Shown here in pieces: positions 9,621-16,905 of a stretch of DNA of 64,000 nt (position 1 is the first letter of the stretch; each line of letters opens with the position of its first letter). Made by a program: the position numbers and the translations under genes. Below the pieces are notes generated by a model, which was not told the DNA's origin, did no database searches, and saw only the letters and a program-made list of their open reading frames with translations. The DNA lies in NCBI RefSeq assembly GCF_018130825.1, contig NZ_JAFCJS010000001.1:1178001-1242000 (forward strand), read 5' to 3'. Source of the DNA: Bradyrhizobium liaoningense (lineage in GTDB: Bacteria; Pseudomonadota; Alphaproteobacteria; Rhizobiales; Xanthobacteraceae).

Positions 9621-9823
9621 CCGACGGCGGCATCGTCCCGGTCTGCCACGCAGCCATCGCTTTCCACTGGACACCCCAGGGTTTTGCCGGATTCCGATAG
9701 CGATTTCGTCGTGCCTCACTCGACCGGGACTTGCCGCCGGGAAAAGCACAACTTGCATCGGCCCATGAATGGCCGTTCAATGGCGGTTTAGGCCGACGCC
9801 GCGCTATTTTTTGGTTTTCTGGA

Positions 9824-10240
9824 ATGCGAACTTTTCTCATCATTCTCGGCATCTGGCTGCTGATCAACGTGCTCTTCGTCGTCATCATGATGCCGCCGCG
9901 CAAGCCGCGGAAGCCGGATCGTCCGCGCTCATCGGCGGGCCTCGCACCTGCAGCCATCGAGCCCAACGCCTATCCTTTCGACGAGGACGAGAAGGTCTCG
10001 CTTCGTCACACCATCATCGCCATTGCGATGGGCGCGCTGTTCTCGCTGACGCCGCCGCTACTGCAGGCGATCGACGACATCAAGCGGCTGGTCGGGAAGT
10101 ACCGCAAGTCCGGCGAGCCGCCCGAAGCCGCGGACAGCGAACGCTCGTTGGAGACGGTGTCTGAAGACCTCCGCACGCGCGAGAATCGCACGACGGCCGG
10201 CGAATCCTCGACCGATGATCGGAACGCGCCGAAGCGCTAG
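9824..10240 (+). CDS. Hypothetical membrane protein
   Basis: 138 residues starting MRTFLIILGIWLLINVLFV, an N-terminal membrane helix (about 2-22), then a basic proline-rich loop (MMPPRKPRKPDRPR), a second hydrophobic segment around residues 65-85 (LRHTIIAIAMGALFSLTPP) and a charged, probably disordered C-terminal tail. I do not recognise the family. An upstream in-frame ATG at 9731 is disfavoured because the extra residues are unlike a signal or membrane anchor. The gene ends in a 14-nt perfect palindrome (AAGCGCTAGCGCTT at 10233-10246). Confidence 0.6.
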   Translation: MRTFLIILGIWLLINVLFVVIMMPPRKPRKPDRPRSSAGLAPAAIEPNAYPFDEDEKVSLRHTIIAIAMGALFSLTPPLLQAIDDIKRLVGKYRKSGEPPEAADSERSLETVSEDLRTRENRTTAGESSTDDRNAPKR

Positions 10241-10398
10241 CGCTTAGATTCTCTTCGCAGATTCCACTTCGCTCGCGACATTGGAACGTCGCGCGCCTTC
10301 CGCCGTTGGCCTTCCACCAAGGCAACGACCACGTCGGAGCCGAACAGCAGGCGCAGCCTGCTCCGCAGAACACGCAAAACATCGATAGCGAGCGTGGG

Positions 10399-10617
10399 AT
10401 GAACGATCACGCATGGGGGATCGAAAAGAGGAGAAGCGAGTTGATCAATCTGGGCAAGTGGTACGACCCCATCTCCGAGCGCTGGATCGCGCCGCGCGAA
10501 CCGCGCCAGGAGACAACATCGTCCCGGGTGAGCGAGAACCACGTCCTCGAGCTCGAGAGGACCGTCGAAGTGCAGCGCATCTGGCGCGCACTGGTCGATT
10601 GCTGCGCACGCGACTGA
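10399..10617 (+). CDS. Possible small hypothetical protein
   Basis: 72 residues: MNDHAWGIEKRRSELINLGK, then WYDPISERWIAPREP and a charged helical C-terminus. Third-position GC is about 75 percent, as expected for a real gene here, but there is no domain, only a weak ribosome site, and the opposite strand is also open. The surrounding 10241-10674 holds nothing else I can support. Confidence 0.35.
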   Translation: MNDHAWGIEKRRSELINLGKWYDPISERWIAPREPRQETTSSRVSENHVLELERTVEVQRIWRALVDCCARD

Positions 10618-10674
10618 CATTCGCCGTACGCGTCGAAACCGGAACCTCCAGTCAGCAATGCCGTTGTCATTTGC

Positions 10675-10896
10675 ATGAGCGATCCCGCACTCCCCGCACG
10701 GCCGATCGCGGCTGCGATACGCTATCTGTCGATCATCGTCGGTTGCGCCTGCCTGCTTCTCGCCACCATCTGCTTTGCCATCGCGGCACAGGTCTTCATT
10801 CAAACCGGCGTCTTTGCGCAATCCTACGTGATGGTGGGACTCGTGAGCACCGTGCTGGGGCTTCTGGCGCTGATGCTGGCGCGGGTGTGGAAGTAG
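10675..10896 (+). CDS. Small two-helix membrane protein (intact copy of a duplicated gene)
   Basis: 73 residues: a short polar N-terminus, a hydrophobic helix around residues 15-38 (YLSIIVGCACLLLATICFAI), then a second helix around 47-70 (YVMVGLVSTVLGLLALMLA). It resembles small inner-membrane proteins without known function. Its last 126 nt (10771-10896) are repeated, without gaps, at 11728-11853, where the 5' part of the gene is missing. That makes this the probable parent copy. A palindromic repeat follows at 10918. Confidence 0.55.
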   Translation: MSDPALPARPIAAAIRYLSIIVGCACLLLATICFAIAAQVFIQTGVFAQSYVMVGLVSTVLGLLALMLARVWK

Positions 10897-10917
10897 GTGC
10901 TTGCGAAGTCGGTAGTC

Positions 10918-10950
10918 CGTAGGATGGGTTGAGCCCTTGCGAAACCCATC
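10918..10950. repeat. GTAGGATGGG-type palindrome
   Basis: Starts CGTAGGATGGGTT; GATGGGTT at 10923-10930 pairs with AACCCATC at 10943-10950. Same family as 11024-11108, 11648-11726, 36568-36684 and 56152-56276. Confidence 0.7.
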
Positions 10951-11023
10951 ACTTACCCCACGTCGCTCTCCGTATTCATGACCTTTCTCGAACTGATCGC
11001 CCGTCCAATCCACGGGATAGTTG

Positions 11024-11108
11024 CGTAGGGTGGGTGGTGCGAAGCGATACCCATCAATACGGCATTCGCGCAAGGCGATGGGTCTCGCAAGAGCGAGACC
11101 ATCCTACG
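11024..11108. repeat. GTAGGGTGGG-type palindromic mosaic
   Basis: Bounded by CGTAGGGTGGG at the left and CCATCCTACG at the right, with inner pairs such as ACCCATC/GATGGGT. Its central part (CATTCGCGCAAGGCGATGGG) recurs with few changes in the 11648-11726 element, so the two are related copies. Confidence 0.7.
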
Positions 11109-11131
11109 GGCTCATTCACGTTTCCATCCCC

Positions 11132-11521
11132 TCATTCACCAAGAACTCGTACGTCCAGAGCCGTTTTTCCCGTGGCTAGGCTGACAGCCAGTTCTTCCGC
11201 GAGAGCCTTGCGATCTACCAACACTTGAACCTCGCCACTTAGAACCGAGGTCATCATGCGAGCAGTCATCAAGGGACGCCCCTGAACGCTGAATTCAATT
11301 CGCCGACCGACGTATCGCGCGGTAAATTCTGCATAGTCCGCCTTCGAATGTTCATCGAGACGGATATTTAGCGCTTGATGATTATCGATCGTGCTTGTGA
11401 GACTTGCTTCTTTGACTCGAAGAGAGAGTTGCTGTGCTTCAGCCGATACATGCCAAGTGACCAACACCACCAAGGCGACGAGGAACGCCACAAGAAAGCG
11501 AACGATCGCAAGCCTCTTCAT
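11132..11521 (-). CDS. Secreted protein resembling a SecD P1-head subdomain
   Basis: 129 residues from the ATG at 11521. A hydrophobic signal (MKRLAIVRFLVAFLVALVVL) is followed by a short mature domain. The part FTARYVGRRIEFSVQGRPLM, then VLSGEVQVLVDRKALAEELA, has the shape of the P1 head subdomain of SecD (a GkrlaIvvDGkvlsaPvI...GG.gqI pattern ending in a helix that begins LA..L..G). The channel-forming membrane part of SecD is absent, so it cannot be a translocase by itself. Its role is unknown. It sits alone between palindromic repeats in the accessory region. The family match is by eye and moderate. Confidence 0.6.
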   Translation of the reverse strand: MKRLAIVRFLVAFLVALVVLVTWHVSAEAQQLSLRVKEASLTSTIDNHQALNIRLDEHSKADYAEFTARYVGRRIEFSVQGRPLMTARMMTSVLSGEVQVLVDRKALAEELAVSLATGKTALDVRVLGE

Positions 11522-11647
11522 GGTCACACCGTTTTCGCCACTGATCTGCCCACATCTCCCCCTCATCTCCAAACGGCGCGACAACATCCATGATCCGCTT
11601 GCTCGCCCCCTTCATTCCGCACAGGTGAGTTCGCTTAGTCCGCAGTC

Positions 11648-11726
11648 CCTAGGATGCGTGGATACCCATTAATGTGACATTCGCGCGAGGCAATGGGTTT
11701 CGCAAGGGCTCAACCCATCCTACAGG
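11648..11726. repeat. GTAGGATG-type palindromic mosaic abutting a gene fragment
   Basis: Runs from CCTAGGATGCG to ACCCATCCTACAGG and shares its core with 11024-11108. Its right end directly touches the truncated gene copy at 11728, so it lies exactly at the duplication breakpoint. Confidence 0.65.
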
Positions 11727-11727
11727 C

Positions 11728-11853
11728 TGCTTCGCCATCGCGGCACAAGTCTTTGTGCAGACCGGTGTGTTCGCGCAATCCTACGCGATGGTGGGACTCA
11801 TCGGCGCCGTGCTGGGGCTTCTGGCGCTGATGCTGGCGCGGGTGTGGAGATAG
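11728..11853 (+). pseudogene. Truncated duplicate of the 10675-10896 membrane protein gene
   Basis: 126 nt that translate as CFAIAAQVFVQTGVFAQSYA, then MVGLIGAVLGLLALMLARVWR and stop. Aligned without gaps to the 3' end of the gene at 10675-10896, it carries only scattered, mostly conservative changes. The first 32 or so codons and any start region are missing; a palindromic repeat takes their place. Likely a non-functional relic of a local duplication. Confidence 0.75.
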
Positions 11854-11961
11854 GTGCTCGCGATAGACCGTCCTCGTCACGGATATTCATGGCTTATCCC
11901 GATAACTCCAAGTCGGATTTATCGGCTAATCAAATCAACGCCGCGCCGCTAGCTCTGCGGC

Positions 11962-13179
11962 ATGACCATTCAATCCTCCTCCCCAGCCGCGCCCTGGAGC
12001 GCGGTTCTTGCACTGTCGCTGTGCGCCTCGACGCTGGTGGCCTCCGAGTTCATGCCCGTGAGCCTGCTCACGCCGATCGCGACCGACCTGCACCTGAGTG
12101 AGGGTCAGGTTGGGCAGGCGATCGGGGTGTCCGGCCTGTTCGCCGTACTCACGAGCCTGTTCATCGCGGCCGTGACCAGCGGCGTCGATCGCCGCTCCCT
12201 GCTGCTCGCACTGACCGCATTGATGTTGTTGTCCGGCAGCGTCGTATCCTCGGCTCCCGATTACGTGATGCTCATGGCTGGCCGGGCGTTGATCGGGATC
12301 GTGGTCGGCGGCTTCTGGTCGATGTCGGCGGCCACCATGATGCGCCTCGTCCCCGCCGGCGATGTGGCGCGGGCGCTTGCCATCCTCAACGGCGGCAATG
12401 CGCTGGCCACCACTGTCGCAGCGCCGCTGGCGAGCTTCCTCGGCCAATATATCGGCTGGCGTGGCGCATTCTTCTGCGTCGTGCCGATTGCGGCCGCGAC
12501 GCTCGTCTGGCAATTCCTCACCCTTCCCGCAATGCCCGATCGAAACAGGTCCGACGCTGCGGCCACGTTCCGTGTCTTGCGCCGGCCGCAGGTGGCCTAC
12601 GGCATGCTCGCCGCCGCGCTGTTCTTTCTCGGGCAGTTCTCGCTCTTCACCTATCTGCGCCCGTTCCTCGAAACTGTCACCCACACAAGCGTGTCCACCC
12701 TCTCTGCACTGCTTCTGATCCTGGGCGTCGCAGGACTCGTTGGCACATCGTTGATCGGCTTCATCCTCAGGCCGCACCTCCATGCCGCGCTGATCGCCAT
12801 GCCGCTCGCCATGGCGGCCATCGCCATCGGCCTCGTGACCTTCGGATCCTCGCTCATCGCGACGACCATTTTGCTGGCGTTGTGGGGCCTGATCGGAACT
12901 GCAGCGCCCGTGGGCTGGTGGAGCTGGCTGGCCCGGACCCTGCCGGACGATGCGGAGGCCGGCGGCGGCCTCATGGTTGCGGTCGTCCAGCTGGCGATCG
13001 CGACAGGCGCCGCCTTCGGCGGCCTGCTCTTCGACGGCATCGGTCATCGGGCCACCTTCCTGTTCAGCGCCCTCACCCTGTGCTTGTCGGCCGGCGCCAT
13101 CTTTCTCGGCACGCGTCGCCAAGCTCCGAAACCTGCCGATGCGGCTCACGACGGATGCACCAGCGCTGCGCGCTCATGA
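11962..13179 (+). CDS. nepI: MFS exporter, NepI-like (purine ribonucleoside efflux)
   Basis: 405 residues with about twelve hydrophobic segments. The sequence follows NepI of enterobacteria closely by eye: VASEFMPVSLLTPIATDL, GGFWSMSAATMMRLVP, GQFSLFTYLRPFLE and APVGWWSWLARTLPDDAE all have direct counterparts. NepI exports inosine-type ribonucleosides through proton antiport in the inner membrane; the substrate here is inferred from family only, and arabinose/drug exporters of the same DHA1 group are the alternative. It stands alone, with accessory repeats on both sides. Confidence 0.8.
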   Translation: MTIQSSSPAAPWSAVLALSLCASTLVASEFMPVSLLTPIATDLHLSEGQVGQAIGVSGLFAVLTSLFIAAVTSGVDRRSLLLALTALMLLSGSVVSSAPDYVMLMAGRALIGIVVGGFWSMSAATMMRLVPAGDVARALAILNGGNALATTVAAPLASFLGQYIGWRGAFFCVVPIAAATLVWQFLTLPAMPDRNRSDAAATFRVLRRPQVAYGMLAAALFFLGQFSLFTYLRPFLETVTHTSVSTLSALLLILGVAGLVGTSLIGFILRPHLHAALIAMPLAMAAIAIGLVTFGSSLIATTILLALWGLIGTAAPVGWWSWLARTLPDDAEAGGGLMVAVVQLAIATGAAFGGLLFDGIGHRATFLFSALTLCLSAGAIFLGTRRQAPKPADAAHDGCTSAARS

Positions 13180-14111
13180 GGCACGCTTATCGCCGGGCTT
13201 CGGGGTGACGCCGGAATGGGCCGGAGTTCAAAGCGGCCCTCGCCTCCCGTCGGGCAAAACACCCGTCAATCCCTCCGCGCAAAAATATTCCACTTTCCCG
13301 AATTTCGGATTTATGGCATAAGCGCCGTCATCCCGGCCCTGCCAAAGGGGCGTTCGCGACCGTCACGAGATACGGGCCGGGCGGCGGTGGACGCGGCAGC
13401 GTCGACGCGATTTTGCGTGACGACGGGGCGGGCAACCGTGAGTTCTCACGCGACGCGGTACGACACGGCGCAGTTGCAGCGGCCTCGCCGGTCGTCAGGA
13501 GTGAGCACGCGCCAGCCCCTGATGATCCGGCAAGACCGCCCACGGACGGAGAAGTCGTGTGGTCCTGACGCCCGGGGTCCGTGCGTCAAGGCTTGCGGTG
13601 ATGTGGCGGCCCGACCGGGTGCGCGCATCAGTGATCCTGCAAGGCGACGGGGGCAATAGTGCATCGCTCCCCGGGGAGAGCACGAAGGACACCGTTAAAA
13701 CCATCCGCGCAGGGAAGGCCGGGCGATCCGGCGAGACCTGTGATCCACCCCGTGTGCACCTTCCGTAGCGCACGGATCTGCCGGTGCCAGCCGGCACCCG
13801 GCCTTCCCTGCGCCCTTTGGCATCCAACGGGCGACAAACGACAGCACGCCTCGGGCAGGAGTTGCCGCGAGAAGCGCATTGCCATGGGGAACTCTCATGC
13901 GAGCAGAACTTGTGGCGACCTTCCGGTTCTCGGGAACCTGGACCTGACGTCGTAAAAGTCTGGCCGAAAAAGGCCCGCAGCGCGGCGGAACGAACGCGCC
14001 GCGGGCCCAATTCAAGCCACATCCTCTCCGGATTTGCGGCTCATTGCCACCCAAGTCTTTGACGAGAAAGGGATGGTTAAGAGTTGCGTAATGCGTAACC
14101 GGGAGACCAGG
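13180..14111. other. 930-nt region without a supported gene, containing a structured element
   Basis: Several open frames cross it (for example 13216-13659) but none has a domain, a good ribosome site or natural-looking composition. Most of it is taken up by the structured repeat called at 13272-13880. A GC-rich inverted repeat lies at 13972-14007 (13-nt arms, one mismatch) with no T-run behind it. Confidence 0.6.
13272..13880. repeat. Large structured repeat or possible ncRNA element
   Basis: About 600 nt, ends approximate. Its core is a perfect 17-nt inverted repeat at 13707-13723 and 13797-13813 (GCGCAGGGAAGGCCGGG and its complement) around 73 nt. Inside the loop are further hairpins, one built from GGTGCC and GGCACC near 13782-13799. 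I recall similar sequences, with the GCGCAGGGAAGGCCGGG and CTTCCCTGCGCCC arms, occurring many times in Bradyrhizobium genomes; I could not search for it. No transposase or terminal duplication is visible. Confidence 0.55.
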
Positions 14112-15308
14112 ATGGGCAACCGAACCGCGAAATTCGTATCTGCGCTTGTTGGCAGCATCATTGCCGGCGCACCACTCGCCGCCGTGTCGCAGAACGCGCC
14201 TGTTGCATCGAGCACCGCCGGTAGCGCGAGCGACTGCCTCGCCTCGCCGAAGGGTTCCGCACCGCAGGGGCAGCACTGGCACTATCGCGTCGAGCGCGGG
14301 ACCAAGCGGCAGTGCTGGTATCTGCGTGCCGAAGGCAGCAAGCCGAGCGCACAGGCGACGCGAAGCGCCCAGGCGACGACCGACGGACAAAATGCCGATG
14401 CGGCCGCGCCGCCATCAGTGCAGAATGCGCGTGCCGAATACGTTGCGCCGCAGACCGGCGCCACATCGGGCGCGCCGAGCATCACCGCGCCCGCGCCGGC
14501 CGCAGCGACTGCGCCGCCGGTCGCACAGCAACCGCCGAACGCCGTCACCGCAACCAGTTCAGAACAGCCCTCCGTTGCCACGCGTTGGCCTGATACCCCG
14601 GCAACGTCCGCTGCGTCGCAGCCGATGCCCGCTCCCGACGCGGCAGCCCCGCAGCCGAGCACAAAGCCGGCGAAGGCGCCGGTGGCCCTCGCTACGGCCG
14701 AAATTCCCCTCGACAAGCCGACCGGCTCGCTCCAGATGCTGCTACTCGTCGTCGGCGGCGCGCTGGCGCTCGCCGGCATCCTCGCCAGCCTTATCTACCG
14801 CTTCGGCGGCGCGCGCGTCCGCGTCCAGGCGAGCGAACACCGCCGCGTGAACTGGGACGATCGTGAGCACCAAAATCAGGACCGCGCACCCTGGCTCAAG
14901 GAGATGCCGGCCACGCCGCGCGCGCGGCAGCGGCGCCCGATCGACTTCGATGCCGTGCGTCCGCAGGCCGTGCAACTTGCCGCGATCGACCGCGAGATCG
15001 ACGTGATCGAAGCGCACGAGCCGCCGGCCGCCTCCGAAGCCGTGCAGCCCGATGCGGACAATATCCCGGTGTTCGACCGGGAGTTCGAGATCGAGACCCC
15101 CGCGCCCCGATTGGCTGCGAACGAGGCCGATAACGAGACCGCTGAACAGCATGATGGCCGCAATGAGGACGCGGTCGACATCGACATCATCACGACGATG
15201 CTGGAACGGCTGCTGAACGAAGGGCCGCGACTGTCGCAGCCTAGCCCTGAAGCTGAGCTTGCAGCCCTCGCACAAAGCCGACGAGGCCCGTCCGCCGCTC
15301 GCGCTTGA
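14112..15308 (+). CDS. Exported, single-helix membrane protein of unknown function
   Basis: 398 residues from the ATG at 14112 (GGGAG 6 nt upstream; in-frame ATGs at 14034, 14073 and 14091 are weaker). Signal-like N-terminus to about residue 27, then a compact motif at 41-72: DCLASPKG, HWHYRVERGTKRQCWYLR. This is followed by a long Ala/Pro/Thr-rich linker (75-200), one membrane helix (about 207-229) and an acidic C-terminal tail ending in a short helix (IITTMLERLLNEGP). The DCL...CWYLR module occurs in many uncharacterised Hyphomicrobiales proteins as I recall. Its last 68 nt overlap the 3' end of gmk on the other strand. Confidence 0.7.
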   Translation: MGNRTAKFVSALVGSIIAGAPLAAVSQNAPVASSTAGSASDCLASPKGSAPQGQHWHYRVERGTKRQCWYLRAEGSKPSAQATRSAQATTDGQNADAAAPPSVQNARAEYVAPQTGATSGAPSITAPAPAAATAPPVAQQPPNAVTATSSEQPSVATRWPDTPATSAASQPMPAPDAAAPQPSTKPAKAPVALATAEIPLDKPTGSLQMLLLVVGGALALAGILASLIYRFGGARVRVQASEHRRVNWDDREHQNQDRAPWLKEMPATPRARQRRPIDFDAVRPQAVQLAAIDREIDVIEAHEPPAASEAVQPDADNIPVFDREFEIETPAPRLAANEADNETAEQHDGRNEDAVDIDIITTMLERLLNEGPRLSQPSPEAELAALAQSRRGPSAARA

Positions 15309-15900
15309 GGCGTTCGGCCTTCAGGATCGACTGCACCTCGGCGAAGGCCGCGTCGACATCGTGGTTGATCACGATGTAGTCGTACTCGGCCCAGTGGCTC
15401 ATCTCGTCACTGGCGCGGCTCATGCGCTTGCGGATCACCTCGTCGGAATCCTGCGCGCGCGAATGCAGCCGCTTCTCGAGGTCGGCGGCCGAGGGCGGCA
15501 GGATGAACACGCGAACCACGTCGACGCTCGCCTTCTGGTGCAGTTGCTGCGTGCCCTGCCAGTCGATGTCGAACAGCACGTCCTGCCCGGCCGATAGTGC
15601 CGCCTCCACCGGAGCGCGCGGCGTCCCGTAGAGATTGTCAAACACGGTGGCCCATTCGAGCAGCTCGCCCTGCTCCACCATTGTCTCGAACTTGGGCTTG
15701 CTGACGAAGAAATAGTCGCGCCCTTCGACCTCTCCCGGCCGCATCTGACGCGTGGTCGCCGACACTGACATCTTCAAGCCGGGCTCCCGCTCCAGCAGCA
15801 TGCGCGACAGCGTCGTCTTGCCCGCGCCCGAGGGCGAGGACAGCACGAACATCAAGCCGCGCCGCTCGACACCGTCAGTTCCGTGACCGCCCGTCGCCAT
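15241..15900 (-). CDS. gmk: Guanylate kinase
   Basis: 219 residues. P-loop SSPSGAGKTT at 21-30, then the GMP-binding stretch (SVSATTRQMRPGEVEGRDYF) and the lid-region Arg-rich segment (RLHSRAQDSDEVIRKRM). It phosphorylates GMP to GDP with ATP in the cytosol, feeding nucleotide and (p)ppGpp/c-di-GMP pools. It follows yicC with a 3-nt gap, the usual yicC-gmk arrangement. Its 3' end overlaps the convergent gene at 14112-15308 by 68 nt. Confidence 0.95.
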   Translation of the reverse strand: MATGGHGTDGVERRGLMFVLSSPSGAGKTTLSRMLLEREPGLKMSVSATTRQMRPGEVEGRDYFFVSKPKFETMVEQGELLEWATVFDNLYGTPRAPVEAALSAGQDVLFDIDWQGTQQLHQKASVDVVRVFILPPSAADLEKRLHSRAQDSDEVIRKRMSRASDEMSHWAEYDYIVINHDVDAAFAEVQSILKAERLKRERRTGLVGFVRGLQAQLQG

Positions 15901-15903
15901 CGA

Positions 15904-16791
15904 TCACTCCAGATTCTGGACCTGCTCGCGGAACTGCTCGACCACGTTTTTCATGGCGAGTCCCGTATTGGTGAGCTCGATGTCGTTCGACTTCGAGCAG
16001 CAGGTGTTGACCTCGCGGTGAAACTCCTGCGCCAGGAAGTCGAGCTTGCGCCCGATCGGGCCGCCCTTGCCGATCAGCTCGCGCGCCTGCGCGACATGCG
16101 AGGCGATGCGGTCGAGCTCCTCGCGGATGTCGGCCTTGGTCGCGATCAGGATCGCCTCCTGCATCAGGCGGTCGGAATCGAAACGGTCGGAGGTGTCGAG
16201 CAGGGTTGCAATCTGCTCGGCGAGCCTCGCCTTGATCGCCTCCGGCTTGCGGCCGGGCGATGCTTCCGCCTTTTTCGCCAGCTGCTCGATCTCGTCGACC
16301 CGCTGGGTCAGGATCTGCCCGAGCGAAATCCCCTCGCGCTTGCGCATCGCGACGAGCTCGTCGAGCGCCTTGTCGAAGGCCTGCGCGGCAGCGGCACGGG
16401 CCGCCTTGTCCTCCTCCTCGTCGCCCTCGGGCTCGGCCACCTCGACCACGCCCTTGATGGCGAGCAGGCCGTCGATGCTCGGCGCCACGGCGTCGACCTT
16501 GCCGGAGATCAGCGCGGCGGCCTTCAGCACCGCATTGAGCACGTCCTCGTTGACGCGCACCGTGGCGGCCGCGTTGGTGCGCTTGACGTTGAGATTGGCG
16601 TAGACCGTGCCGCGCGACAGCAGCTCGCCGGCGCGCTTCTTGGCATGGGCCTCGAGCTCATCGAACCCCTGCGGCAGCCGCACCCTGAGGTCAAAACCCT
16701 TGGCGTTGACCGACTTCAATTCCCATTCGAACGTGTACGGCCCGCTCGCGCCGTGGCTTCGGGCAAAGCCGGTCATGGACGACAGCGCCAT
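15904..16791 (-). CDS. yicC: YicC/YloC family endoribonuclease
   Basis: 295 residues. The N-terminus ALSSMTGFARS and the C-terminal stretch FLAQEFHREVNTCCSKSNDI are hallmarks of the YicC family, as is the DIREELDRIASHV segment. E. coli YicC has been reported as an endoribonuclease that helps degrade the small RNA RyhB; the activity here is inferred. An acidic insertion (EPEGDEEEDKAAR, around residue 118-130) looks lineage-specific. It lies between mltG and gmk in the same direction, within the fab block. Confidence 0.9.
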   Translation of the reverse strand: MALSSMTGFARSHGASGPYTFEWELKSVNAKGFDLRVRLPQGFDELEAHAKKRAGELLSRGTVYANLNVKRTNAAATVRVNEDVLNAVLKAAALISGKVDAVAPSIDGLLAIKGVVEVAEPEGDEEEDKAARAAAAQAFDKALDELVAMRKREGISLGQILTQRVDEIEQLAKKAEASPGRKPEAIKARLAEQIATLLDTSDRFDSDRLMQEAILIATKADIREELDRIASHVAQARELIGKGGPIGRKLDFLAQEFHREVNTCCSKSNDIELTNTGLAMKNVVEQFREQVQNLE

Positions 16792-16905
16792 CAGGTCAGA
16801 TTCTCCAGGAACAAAAGGATTCGCGAGGCATCAAGCCACGCGAATCTTAAGACTATTTTGCAGGAAAGTGGAATCCGCAAAGTCCCGTAGGCAGGTATGA
16901 GCTGC

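Noticed and set aside
8123..9667. Open frame of 514 codons on the minus strand
   Set aside because: Antisense to the zinc alcohol dehydrogenase and crosses a palindromic repeat; no domain.
10237..11073. Open frame of 278 codons on the minus strand in the accessory region
   Set aside because: Runs through two repeat elements and opposite the small membrane gene; no ribosome site or domain.
13216..13659. Open frame of 147 codons on the plus strand
   Set aside because: Lies in the structured repeat; Arg/Pro/Ser-rich composition, no homology recognised.
13972..14007. GC-rich hairpin as a terminator
   Set aside because: No T-run on either side and no gene ending just upstream.
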